Below, piece by piece: positions 15,219 to 23,141 of a stretch of 31,535 nt of DNA; within the stretch, counting starts at the first letter, position 1; each line of letters begins with the position of its first letter. The stretch spans positions 1 through 31,535 of the forward strand of contig JAQVRW010000001.1 of the NCBI GenBank assembly GCA_028700875.1. Reading direction: 5' to 3'. A model generated the notes under the pieces. The model worked only from the letters and a program-made list of their open reading frames with translations. It ran no database searches and was not told the origin of the DNA. The translations under genes were made by a program, and so were the position numbers. This DNA is from Candidatus Zixiibacteriota bacterium. Its GTDB lineage: Bacteria; Zixibacteria; MSB-5A5; GN15; JAAZOE01.

Positions 15219-15229
15219 TGACACGTCGA

Positions 15230-15943
15230 CTATGTTTCGGACCGCAATTCATGGCTTAAAAGAAAATATCGAAGCAGGAAGATTATCGAGCCTCCGATCA
15301 TCATCACATTTTGAAGGTATTTCAAAGCCTCCTTTTTCGATACAATGATTGGGACACAGTCGACAGTAGTATGGCCGTCAGGATCGGGTTTTTGCATTAT
15401 TCCGAAACTTGATCCTTGGAGTATTATTGTGGGCACTTTTGAATATACAAGGAATGGGTGCTTTAGCTTATTGTATATATCTTTGAAGCCTCGTTTTCGT
15501 TCGTCCTTGAGATCTTGGATCAGAGTAATAGTTTCAGTCATAAACTTCTGCACGTCGTCAGCGGATAAGCCCATCCTTTTTGCGGCAATATCAGGATTCT
15601 CAAGGTGAAGTAGCCCGTGAATATCATTAAAATCGACGGAGTGGACAAAGTTATACAGGCATGACGGTGTGTAGAAAATCAATCTTTCAAAAAATACATC
15701 TTCTTTACCCTTCGCTTGCTCGGCCATTGCATAAAGAAACGCAAAGAATTCCTCCATCGATCTCCCGTATTCGGCCAAAATCTTGCCCATCCGGAGTTTT
15801 CGCGATCTTTCCGATAGCATATCCCAATAAACAAGATATGCTCTTATAGTAGTCGTGCCGTTGTAGACGCCAAATTGTAAATAATCCCTTATGAAATCTT
15901 CCCACCCAATTGGCTCTAGAAATTGATAATTGGCAGCTGACAT
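15230..15943 (-). CDS. Unknown protein inserted in the murI-rdgB operon
   Basis: About 237 residues, with no family I recognise. It is rich in aromatic and charged residues, with helical character (residues 10-170) and a C-terminal hydrophobic segment (about 212-230, MMIGGSIIFLLRYFLL) that may anchor it to the membrane. ATG 15943 starts two bases after the murI stop, so translation is probably coupled; TTG 15949 would overlap the stop. Base composition is clearly more AT-rich than murI and rdgB on either side, which suggests recent acquisition or weak codon constraint. Function unknown. Confidence 0.7.
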   Translation of the reverse strand: MSAANYQFLEPIGWEDFIRDYLQFGVYNGTTTIRAYLVYWDMLSERSRKLRMGKILAEYGRSMEEFFAFLYAMAEQAKGKEDVFFERLIFYTPSCLYNFVHSVDFNDIHGLLHLENPDIAAKRMGLSADDVQKFMTETITLIQDLKDERKRGFKDIYNKLKHPFLVYSKVPTIILQGSSFGIMQKPDPDGHTTVDCVPIIVSKKEALKYLQNVMMIGGSIIFLLRYFLLSHELRSET

Positions 15944-15945
15944 AT

Positions 15946-16758
15946 TCAATACTTTGTTATATCCACCCTGATCACATTATCAATCCGACGGCCGAGGAAG
16001 CGCAACGCTACCGTCGCGAACTTGTCCGGCACATCGGAGACATAATACTTGTGGCTGTTCACCCCGGTCGGGTTGTCGCGGAACAGGCCGGATTTGGCCA
16101 GGTATTGCCGCACCTCGCGCGCCGTCGCTGTGGCCGAATCGATCAAGGTGACATTCTCGCCGATCACCGTCTGGATGACTTTCTTCAACAATGGATAATG
16201 CGTGCATCCCAAGACGAGGGTATCGATATGAACGTCTCGCAAGCTTTGCAGGTAATCCTCGGCGATCATATAGGAGGCCTTGCGATCCTGATACCCTTCC
16301 TCGGCCAAGGGCACGAACAGGGGACAGGCCAGCGAAAAGACCTTGATCTTGTCGTCCATCTTTTGAATCGCCTTGGGGTAGGCGTCGGAGGCTATCGTTC
16401 CCTGCGTGCCGATGATCCCGACCCGGCCGGTCTTGGTCGTTTCCACGGCGGCTTTGGCGCCCGGTTCGATCACCCCGATCATGTCGATGTCGTGTTCGGC
16501 GGCGACTGTTTCCATCGCCACAGCCGCGGCGGTGTTGCAGGCGGCCACGATAAACTTGACATCCTGATCGCGCAGGAAGGCGACATCCTGCCGGGTGAAT
16601 TGCAGGATGATATCTTTCGATCGGTTCCCGTAGGGCGTGCGGCCGACGTCGCCGAAATAGACGACGTTTTCATCCGGCAGTTGCCGGAACACCTCGGCCA
16701 CGACGGTCAGGCCGCCGACGCCGGAATCAAAAATCCCGATCGGTTTATTGCTGTCCAT
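15946..16758 (-). CDS. murI: Glutamate racemase
   Basis: 270 residues. IGIFDSGVGGLTV at the N-terminus, YFGDVGRTPYG, and the two catalytic cysteines Cys74 (AACNTA) and Cys185 (GCTHYP) are all present. The enzyme interconverts L- and D-glutamate in the cytoplasm and supplies D-Glu for peptidoglycan. Its ATG overlaps the TAA of the upstream amidase gene by one base (TAATG), so the two genes are translationally coupled and linked to cell-wall metabolism. The following unknown gene starts right after its stop. Confidence 0.95.
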   Translation of the reverse strand: MDSNKPIGIFDSGVGGLTVVAEVFRQLPDENVVYFGDVGRTPYGNRSKDIILQFTRQDVAFLRDQDVKFIVAACNTAAAVAMETVAAEHDIDMIGVIEPGAKAAVETTKTGRVGIIGTQGTIASDAYPKAIQKMDDKIKVFSLACPLFVPLAEEGYQDRKASYMIAEDYLQSLRDVHIDTLVLGCTHYPLLKKVIQTVIGENVTLIDSATATAREVRQYLAKSGLFRDNPTGVNSHKYYVSDVPDKFATVALRFLGRRIDNVIRVDITKY

Positions 16759-18236
16759 TATTTTCCTTCATACTTGGCCTGAAATCGTTTGATGGCGTTA
16801 TAGATCGCCTGGGCCGATTTCTTTCGAAAATCCTTGCTGCGAAGTAGTTTTTCCTCGTCAACGTTGGAAATGAAAGCGGTCTCCACCAGATTCGACGGCA
16901 TATACACCCGGTTGAGGACGACGAAACCGGCATGGTCCACGCCGCGCGACTTGAGGGTTATGTTCTTGCGCATCTCCATGTCCATCATGTAGGCCAGGTC
17001 AGCCGATTCGGCCAGAAATTCCGTCTGGATCATGTCGTTGAGGATGACCGCCAGGTCTCCGTCACCGCTGGTTTTTAGGCTGGGATCATCCACAAGGAAC
17101 GGCGCGTTCTCGGCCTGGGCAACGGCCCGGGCGGAATCGTTCTTGGCCGGGGCCAGATAGAACACTTGGAAACCGTGCGCGGTCTTTTTGGTCGAGGCGT
17201 TACAGTGGATGGAGACGAACATGTCGGCGCGGGCGTCGTTGGCAATCTTTGCCCGCGTATTGAGCGGCACGACCTCATCCTTGTTTCGGGTCATGATCAC
17301 TTTGAAGGTGTTATCCTTCCGCAGGAGTTTGGCCAGTTCGCGGGCGATGTCCAGAGTAATATCTTTTTCGCGGGTGCCCCACTTGCGGCCGATCGCCCCG
17401 TATTCTTTGCCGCCGTGACCGGCATCGACGACGATGATATCGACCTTGTCGTCGGGGCCAATCCGGGTCGTCAATCCCGCGGCCGTGCTATCGGGGACAA
17501 ACGACTCATCCTCAATCGCGATTTGAAGCCGCCGGGGGTCGGTCTTGTAACTTTGTCGGAATTTCGAAAAACCCTTCCGCAACTGGATGGCCAATTGCGC
17601 CGAATTTTCGAACTGGAAGGCATCGATCTTGATCACCGCAGGAGAGTTGACCGCCATGATCTTGGTGCGGTTGATCTTGCCGCCGGGAAATTCGATATTC
17701 AGCCAGTTGCCCTCGGTTTGATAAATCTGATATTGCACGGAGTCGGACGTGAACACCTCGATCAACGTGCCGTTTTCTTTTGGGTTGATGGCCAGATCGG
17801 TGATATTGAAATACTCCGTGTCGATCCGCAGCATCTGCGCGCCCGGATCCCAGACGATGTTTTCCTGACGGGCCTTGTCCAGTAGCGGCGCGAACGATTC
17901 CGCCGGAACGAATAAAGCCCCTTTGATCAATTTGGCCGGGAGAACCAGGCTGTTCACCTCGCCGTCGCAATTGACATAGGGGGATTCGACCGTGAATCGG
18001 AAATGATGTCCATCGACAGTAAGAACTGCCGAGTAGCCGATCTTCCGCCATTCTATTTTCGCCCCGATAATATCGCTCAATTCGCACAGGTTGAGGTAGG
18101 TCCACTGGCCCGAATCGAACCCCTCGATTTTTTCCGTTCCTCCCGAAGTCTTGACCTTGATCTCGACCGCCGCCGCCGGAGTTGCCGATCCCAGCATGGC
18201 CGCTACCAAGGTTATGGCGAGGATGATTTTCCTCAT
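16758..18236 (-). CDS. N-acetylmuramoyl-L-alanine amidase (Amidase_3), exported
   Basis: 492 residues. A signal peptide (about 1-23, ending ATPAAAVE) is followed by a copper-amine-oxidase-like beta region and an AMIN-like segment (about 25-250), then the zinc-dependent Amidase_3 domain (about 265-490). Catalytic and metal residues are visible: His in DAGHGG, Glu in TREKDITL, His in SIHCNA, and Glu in LVETAFISN. It should cleave the amide bond between N-acetylmuramic acid and L-alanine in the periplasm during cell separation. Its ATG overlaps the smpB stop (ATGA), and its stop overlaps the murI start. AmiC-like by architecture. Confidence 0.9.
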   Translation of the reverse strand: MRKIILAITLVAAMLGSATPAAAVEIKVKTSGGTEKIEGFDSGQWTYLNLCELSDIIGAKIEWRKIGYSAVLTVDGHHFRFTVESPYVNCDGEVNSLVLPAKLIKGALFVPAESFAPLLDKARQENIVWDPGAQMLRIDTEYFNITDLAINPKENGTLIEVFTSDSVQYQIYQTEGNWLNIEFPGGKINRTKIMAVNSPAVIKIDAFQFENSAQLAIQLRKGFSKFRQSYKTDPRRLQIAIEDESFVPDSTAAGLTTRIGPDDKVDIIVVDAGHGGKEYGAIGRKWGTREKDITLDIARELAKLLRKDNTFKVIMTRNKDEVVPLNTRAKIANDARADMFVSIHCNASTKKTAHGFQVFYLAPAKNDSARAVAQAENAPFLVDDPSLKTSGDGDLAVILNDMIQTEFLAESADLAYMMDMEMRKNITLKSRGVDHAGFVVLNRVYMPSNLVETAFISNVDEEKLLRSKDFRKKSAQAIYNAIKRFQAKYEGK

Positions 18237-18703
18237 CGGCCGGAACCTTTCAATTTGCGATCCATCTCCCGCTCCGCGTCCCGCTTGGCGACCGCCTGGC
18301 GCTTATCGTAGGTCCGTTTGCCGCGCGCGATGGCGATCTCGACCTTGGCGTACGGCCCCTTAAAGTAAACCTTTAATGGGACGATGGTAAATCCTTTTTC
18401 GTTGGTGGCCGTCCAGAGTTTCCCAATCTCGCGTTTGGTCAGAAGCAGGCGGCGCTTGCGGGTCGGGTCGTGATTTTCCCGATGGGCCAGATCATATTGG
18501 CTGATATGCATGTTGTGCAGGAAAACCTCGCCCCCCTCGACAGTGGCGTAGGAATCCATCAACTGCACTTTCCCCAATCGCAGCGATTTCACCTCGGTTC
18601 CGACCAATGACAACCCGGCCTCATAGCGCGTGATGATTTCGTAATCGTGGAAGGCCTTGCGGTTGGTCGTTACAATCTTTATTTTTTGTTCCGAGTCGGT
18701 CAT
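18233..18703 (-). CDS. smpB: SsrA-binding protein SmpB
   Basis: About 156 residues. The family core is clear: NRKAFHDYEI, GL.L.GTEVKSLR.G, SYA, HNMHIS.Y, the Arg/Lys-rich RKRRLLL stretch, and the IVPLKVYFKGPYAKVEIA..RGK segment with the basic C-terminal tail (KRQAVAKRDAEREMDRK). SmpB delivers tmRNA to stalled ribosomes. ATG 18703 gives the usual family length; ATG 18715 and TTG 18727 add residues without similarity. No strong Shine-Dalgarno sequence precedes any of these. It heads the operon, overlaps the amidase start by four bases (ATGA), and is divergent from the nitrilase-family gene. Confidence 0.95.
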   Translation of the reverse strand: MTDSEQKIKIVTTNRKAFHDYEIITRYEAGLSLVGTEVKSLRLGKVQLMDSYATVEGGEVFLHNMHISQYDLAHRENHDPTRKRRLLLTKREIGKLWTATNEKGFTIVPLKVYFKGPYAKVEIAIARGKRTYDKRQAVAKRDAEREMDRKLKGSGR

Positions 18704-18801
18704 TGCCGGAAACATAGGGCGAGGCAAGGACTATGGCAACAGATTTTATTCTGTGGACGGGTCCGGACCGCACGTGACCCTGAACCGATAAGGATGGCAT
18801 C

Positions 18802-19587
18802 ATGAAAGTCGGGATATTGCAGTTCGCTCCCCGATTGGGACGGGTCGATGACAACCGCGAGGCTATCGCGGCCATGTTGCGCCGCCGGAAGTTCGACCTG
18901 GCCATCCTGCCGGAACTGGCCACCACCGGATACAACTTCGCCGACCGCCGCCAGGCATGGGAGGCGGCCGAGGACCGCAAGGGGAGATCGTTCGACTTTT
19001 TCGGGGAGCTGGCCGCCGCCGCCGGGGGCGTTATCGTCTGGGGGATGGCCGAGAAGGCGGGTCGGAGGCTGTACAATTCGGCGGTTCTGACCACCCCTAA
19101 TGGGGACCACCACGTCTACCGCAAAACCCATCTGTTTTTCCGGGAGAAACTGATCTTCGACCCCGGCGACACCGGTTTCAGGGTTTTCACCTGGCGGAAA
19201 GTGAAAATCGGCGTGATGATCTGTTTCGACTGGATGTTCCCGGAAGCGGCTCGCACGCTGGCTCTGGCCGGGTGCCGGGTTCTGGCCCATCCCGCCAATC
19301 TGGTCATGCCGTACTGCCAGGCGGCCATGGTCACGCGGTCGTTGGAAAACCGCATTTTTTGTGTCACCGCCAACCGAGTCGGAACGGAAACGAACCGTCA
19401 TGGCGCCCTGCGTTTCACCGGCCGGTCGCAGCTTATCGACCCATCGGGGGTGCGGCTTCTGGGCTTCACCCGCACCGAGAAAGCCTTCAAGACCGTTAAG
19501 ATTGACCCCCGCCTGGCCGATACTAAAATGGTGAATCGACTTAACGATCTTTTTAAGGATCGCCGAACCGATTACTATAGGATTTAG
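18802..19587 (+). CDS. Carbon-nitrogen hydrolase (nitrilase superfamily)
   Basis: 261 residues. The Glu-Lys-Cys triad is intact: Glu38 (LPELATTGY), Lys108 (YRKTHLF) and Cys141 (MICFDWMFPE). The fold is the usual four-layer sandwich of omega-amidase and N-carbamoyl-amidase type enzymes, which hydrolyse non-peptide C-N bonds in small cytoplasmic molecules. AAGGA precedes the ATG by about nine bases. It diverges from smpB and is followed after 14 bases by the response regulator gene. The substrate is not readable. Family branches with this Cys motif include omega-amidases and N-carbamoylputrescine-type enzymes. Confidence 0.9.
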   Translation: MKVGILQFAPRLGRVDDNREAIAAMLRRRKFDLAILPELATTGYNFADRRQAWEAAEDRKGRSFDFFGELAAAAGGVIVWGMAEKAGRRLYNSAVLTTPNGDHHVYRKTHLFFREKLIFDPGDTGFRVFTWRKVKIGVMICFDWMFPEAARTLALAGCRVLAHPANLVMPYCQAAMVTRSLENRIFCVTANRVGTETNRHGALRFTGRSQLIDPSGVRLLGFTRTEKAFKTVKIDPRLADTKMVNRLNDLFKDRRTDYYRI

Positions 19588-19601
19588 CCCAGGGGTCATG
19601 C

Positions 19602-20003
19602 ATGAGAACCAGGACAGCAATCAGGACCGCCAAGGTATTGGTGGTTGATGACGAACCCGAAATCACCGAAATCATCGAGGCCTTCCTCGATAATGCCGGG
19701 TATGTCGTCAAAGTGGAAAACCAACCGGTCCGCGCCGTACTGCAGGCTCGCGAATTCAAGCCCGACTTGATCCTTCTCGACATCATGATGCCGGGGACCG
19801 ATGGATATCAGATCTGCAACCAGATCAAGGAAGACGCGGCGATGGCGGAAACTCCGGTCATTTTCCTGACCGGCAAAGATTCCAAGGATGATCAGGGACG
19901 ATCGTTCCAGTCCGGCGGCGATATGTATATCAAGAAGCCGTTTAGCTGTGAACGCCTGCTGGAAATCGTCAACATCGTCCTCGTTTCCGTGGGCAAAGGG
20001 TAA
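19602..20003 (+). CDS. Single-domain response regulator (receiver only)
   Basis: 133 residues, one CheY-like receiver domain. The acidic pair is Asp16-Asp17 (VDDEPE), the phosphoacceptor is Asp60 (LLDIMMPG), the signalling Thr is Thr90 and the conserved Lys is Lys111 (KKPF). There is no output domain, so it must act by protein contact or phosphotransfer. The loop between Thr90 and Lys111 is a little longer than usual and rich in Asp, Lys and Gly. AGGGG is six bases before the ATG. The partner kinase is not in the window. Confidence 0.9.
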   Translation: MRTRTAIRTAKVLVVDDEPEITEIIEAFLDNAGYVVKVENQPVRAVLQAREFKPDLILLDIMMPGTDGYQICNQIKEDAAMAETPVIFLTGKDSKDDQGRSFQSGGDMYIKKPFSCERLLEIVNIVLVSVGKG

Positions 20004-20224
20004 GCACGGCAACAACGCCTTCGGGCATCGATTTTTTGCGAACGTAAGCGGACACCGTCTCTACTTTTTGAAAAGTTCCTGAAAAACCGGCCCCCCAAAG
20101 GGGTCGTCTATTCGTCTGTCCTCAAGGGTCAGGTTGCCTTTGTTCCTGTCTCGCCCTGACTCCCCAGATTCCAACCACTTTCGCCTTGCCGGTTGGCCGG
20201 GTGGCATATAGATTACCCCTGCAT

Positions 20225-21265
20225 ATGAAGAAGACCAACCTGTGCGGATTGACCCGCGATGAATTCGAACGGCTGATGGAAGACGTCGGCGAAAAACCGT
20301 TCCGGGCGCGCCAGCTCTACAAGTGGATTTACAAGAACCGGGTGTTCGCTTTCCGGGGGATGTCCGACCTTCGCCGCGATCTGCGGCTCCGGCTTCAGGA
20401 AAAATATTATATCGGCCTGCCCCAGATCGCCGCCCGTCAGAAGTCTTCGGACGGCACCGAAAAATTCCTGCTGGAGCTGGAAGATAAGAACGTCATCGAG
20501 TCGGTCCTCATCGAGGATGAGTCTTCGGGGCGGACGACGTTGTGCATTTCCTCGCAGTCGGGGTGTCCTTTGGGATGCACCTTTTGCGCCACCGGGGCTC
20601 TCGGTTTCAACCGTAACCTGACGGTGGGGGAGATCATCGGCCAGCCGTTGGTCATCCGGGACCTCTACGGCGAAGGCGCTTTCGACAATATCGTCTTCAT
20701 GGGGATGGGGGAGCCGCTATTGAATTATGCGGCGGTCATGACCGCCATCGACATCATGACCGATTCTCTGGGGCTTATGGTCGGGGCCAGGAAAATCACG
20801 ATCTCCACCGCCGGGGTGACGTCGGGCATTCGGAAATTGACTGCCTCGGGGTCCAAGGTCAACCTGGCGCTGTCATTGAATGCCCCCGATGATGCCCGTC
20901 GCCGCCGAATCATGCCGGTGACGAAGAAATATCCCCTGGCGGGGGTCCTCGAGGCTGTCGGGCGATGGACCGAGGTGCACAAGCGGCGCGTGACCTTCGA
21001 ATATATTCTTTTCGCGGGATTCAATGACGGCGAACAGGATGCGCTGGCTTTGGCGGCGCTGGTGCGCGGAATTCCGTGCAAAATAAACCTTCTGGCGTAT
21101 AATCCGATTGAGGGGGGCGATGGGCAACGGCCCGGCGATGTCGTGGTTGACCGGTTCGCGCAGACGCTGTATCCCCGCGCCCCTGCGGTCACGATTCGCA
21201 AGAGCCGGGGCCGGGACATCGATGCCGCCTGCGGCCAACTGGCGGGAAGGAAAGGGTATTTATGA
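20225..21265 (+). CDS. rlmN: Dual-specificity RNA methyltransferase RlmN
   Basis: About 346 residues. The radical SAM CxxxCxxC cluster is Cys114, Cys118, Cys121 (GCPLGCTFCATG) and the methyl-carrying Cys is Cys336 (DIDAACGQL). GMGEPLLNY, STAGVT.GI, LSLNAP and the N-terminal helical domain (EKPFRARQLYKWIY) are all typical. It methylates A2503 of 23S rRNA and A37 of some tRNAs at C2, using SAM and a [4Fe-4S] cluster. ATG 20225 was chosen; the frame extends to a TTG at 20186 without similarity. No strong Shine-Dalgarno sequence. Its stop overlaps the next start (ATGA). Confidence 0.95.
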   Translation: MKKTNLCGLTRDEFERLMEDVGEKPFRARQLYKWIYKNRVFAFRGMSDLRRDLRLRLQEKYYIGLPQIAARQKSSDGTEKFLLELEDKNVIESVLIEDESSGRTTLCISSQSGCPLGCTFCATGALGFNRNLTVGEIIGQPLVIRDLYGEGAFDNIVFMGMGEPLLNYAAVMTAIDIMTDSLGLMVGARKITISTAGVTSGIRKLTASGSKVNLALSLNAPDDARRRRIMPVTKKYPLAGVLEAVGRWTEVHKRRVTFEYILFAGFNDGEQDALALAALVRGIPCKINLLAYNPIEGGDGQRPGDVVVDRFAQTLYPRAPAVTIRKSRGRDIDAACGQLAGRKGYL

Positions 21266-22614
21266 ACCGAAAGCTTGTTTCACTCATGCTCCTGATCATT
21301 TCGGCGGTCGTCCTGGCCGGGGACGCCGGCGCCGTCGGGCCGAAATTGGAAAATATTCAGATAGACCTCATACAATGGGGGATACGGACGGTCACCTTCA
21401 AGGTGGATAACCCCCGGAGCGATTCGGCCCAGATCGACGTCAAGTTCATGACCCTTTATCCCGACCACTACCTTTCCGGACTGAATATGTACAAAAAGGA
21501 TACGACGATGTTTGTCGGTCCGCTGGGGGTGCAGGATATGGCCGTTACGTTCGAGATTCCCGGGTCGTTCGGGCGGGTCATTCCCAGAGTCTTCATCTAC
21601 TGGCATTACCTTCATCCCTATGCCGACGATTCCACCGCCTCCGATTCCACCACTCAAACCTTCAGCAGCGTTTTCATCGCCAAGGACGAGGCCCGGGTGT
21701 TGGTTGATCGCAAACACTCGGTCGGTCCCGGGTACTGCAAGATAGACCACCCCCTGTTGGATTTCGAATTCCCCCGCCTGATGCTTTTTCTTCTGTCGCG
21801 GGGCAGTTCCCTGAAGGCGATCGAGAACCTTTTTATCGTCGAGGAAGGGTACACCGGATACATCTATAACCAGCTGCGTCAGGATGGCTTCTTCCCGTTG
21901 GCCTCCGATAGTCTCGCCCCGGGGATACTGGCGTTGGCCGAACCGGAATTATATACCATTCGGGCCAAAACCAAACTGGCCACGGAGACATTCGCCGCCT
22001 GGTATGATCGGGAGGGGAAGGCCGGGTTGGATAAGATCATGAAGAAAGCCGGGCTGGATGATTTTACCCAGGAGCTTCCCGGAGTGCGGATGAAAATCCT
22101 TTTGACTCTGTTGGAAACGAACCTGGTTGACAGCACCGTCGCTTTCGATATCTCCCATTTCCGGGAGCCGGACCAGGATCAGAAAAGCCAAAGCCGCGCC
22201 CGCTGGATCGTCCAGGGGGGAGATTTCTTCATGCCCCGGCTTTGCCTGGCGGAGTTCCAGGACAAGGGGGTCTTTTATCTGTCCACGTTCAGCCCCGATC
22301 CGAAACTTCCGTACGATGTCGCCCCGATCTGGGATATGCGCAAGGCGGTAGAAAAGCCGGCGGTCACTATTCCCGAAATCAAGGCCACTCAATTGCGCAA
22401 GATCGTGGAAAAGGCCCAAAAGGACGAACTCGTGGATAGTCTCGGCCTGGCATTGAGATCGATCATTTCCGAAGCCCGGACCGATGTTGCCGCCATGAAA
22501 CCATACCAGGCTTCGTACTTTGCCGATTATATTTACCAGGTGGCTTTGGGAGACTACTTTGCGGTCCATAAGGTGCCTGCGGATTGGCTTGATTGCGTTA
22601 TAGTTAGGTATTAA
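21262..22614 (+). CDS. Secreted protein of unknown function
   Basis: 450 residues. A signal peptide (about residues 1-24, LMLLIISAVVLAGDAGA) precedes a region that looks beta-sandwich-like (about 28-145) and a long, mainly helical part with no recognisable motif. It is predicted to be exported to the periplasm or beyond. It starts inside the rlmN stop (ATGA overlap), and the lipoprotein gene follows two bases after its own stop, so the three genes form one transcript that ends at the terminator near 23,090. I do not recognise the family. Confidence 0.8.
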   Translation: MNRKLVSLMLLIISAVVLAGDAGAVGPKLENIQIDLIQWGIRTVTFKVDNPRSDSAQIDVKFMTLYPDHYLSGLNMYKKDTTMFVGPLGVQDMAVTFEIPGSFGRVIPRVFIYWHYLHPYADDSTASDSTTQTFSSVFIAKDEARVLVDRKHSVGPGYCKIDHPLLDFEFPRLMLFLLSRGSSLKAIENLFIVEEGYTGYIYNQLRQDGFFPLASDSLAPGILALAEPELYTIRAKTKLATETFAAWYDREGKAGLDKIMKKAGLDDFTQELPGVRMKILLTLLETNLVDSTVAFDISHFREPDQDQKSQSRARWIVQGGDFFMPRLCLAEFQDKGVFYLSTFSPDPKLPYDVAPIWDMRKAVEKPAVTIPEIKATQLRKIVEKAQKDELVDSLGLALRSIISEARTDVAAMKPYQASYFADYIYQVALGDYFAVHKVPADWLDCVIVRY

Positions 22615-22616
22615 AC

Positions 22617-23057
22617 ATGAAGTGTTTGATGAATGTGTTTCTGGCCGCCGCCCTGCTCCTGGTTTCGGCCGGGTGCGAGAGAAAACGGCAGGTTTCCTCG
22701 GAGGAGATTCCTTTTATCAAGAACTCGATCGTGGCCTTCGAAAACGTCATCAAGGCCCATAATGGAATTCTTCTCGATTCCATCCTTTCCTCCGACGCCG
22801 CCGCGGCCGGTACGACATCGGAGGATCTTCTCAAATTCGTCTACACCGACAGCCTGCGGGAATTTGTCGGGTTCACCGACAAGGAAATCATCTTCCGGGG
22901 GGATGTCGCCAGGGTTGACTGCGATCTAACCGGAGCCGACGGATACCGAAAGCCGGTGACGATCACCCTGCGCAAGGAAGACAAGGTCTGGCTGATCAAG
23001 AAGCTGGAACCCCGTCGCGGCAAGATGTTCCCGGACGAACCCGACAGCGTGTCCTGA
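22617..23057 (+). CDS. Small predicted lipoprotein
   Basis: 146 residues. The N-terminus is a lipoprotein signal with the lipobox VSAGC, so Cys20 would be the lipid-modified residue after signal peptidase II cleavage. The mature part (about 125 residues) is acidic and contains an alpha/beta region (FENVIKAHNG..., then VARVDCDLTG..., VTITLRKEDKVWLIKKLEP) that resembles the shape of NTF2-like or SnoaL-like small domains; this is only a fold guess. It follows the secreted unknown by two bases. The transcript ends at the hairpin at 23081-23102. Confidence 0.8.
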   Translation: MKCLMNVFLAAALLLVSAGCERKRQVSSEEIPFIKNSIVAFENVIKAHNGILLDSILSSDAAAAGTTSEDLLKFVYTDSLREFVGFTDKEIIFRGDVARVDCDLTGADGYRKPVTITLRKEDKVWLIKKLEPRRGKMFPDEPDSVS

Positions 23058-23074
23058 CGGTTCGAGAATCCAAT

Positions 23075-23112
23075 AAAAAACCCGCCCGGCGAACCGGGCG
23101 GGTTTCTTTTTT
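23075..23112. terminator. Bidirectional rho-independent terminator
   Basis: Perfect nine-base stem CCCGCCCGG/CCGGGCGGG (23081-23089/23094-23102) with a CGAA tetraloop, an A-run on the left and TTTCTTTTTT on the right. It serves the lipoprotein gene and the convergent protease gene. Confidence 0.9.
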
Positions 23113-23141
23113 CCCCGATATGTCGAAGTGAAATCGCGATT

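Noticed and set aside
14420..15259. Plus-strand frame of 279 codons
   Set aside because: It runs antisense through rdgB and begins inside the dispersed repeat; rdgB is unmistakable on the other strand.
15910..16782. Plus-strand frame of 290 codons
   Set aside because: Antisense to murI, which has both catalytic cysteines.
18700..19620. Minus-strand frame of 306 codons
   Set aside because: Antisense to the nitrilase-family gene, whose Glu-Lys-Cys triad is intact.
20080..20115. CCCCCC/GGGG hairpin after the response regulator as a terminator
   Set aside because: The stem is short and no T-run follows.
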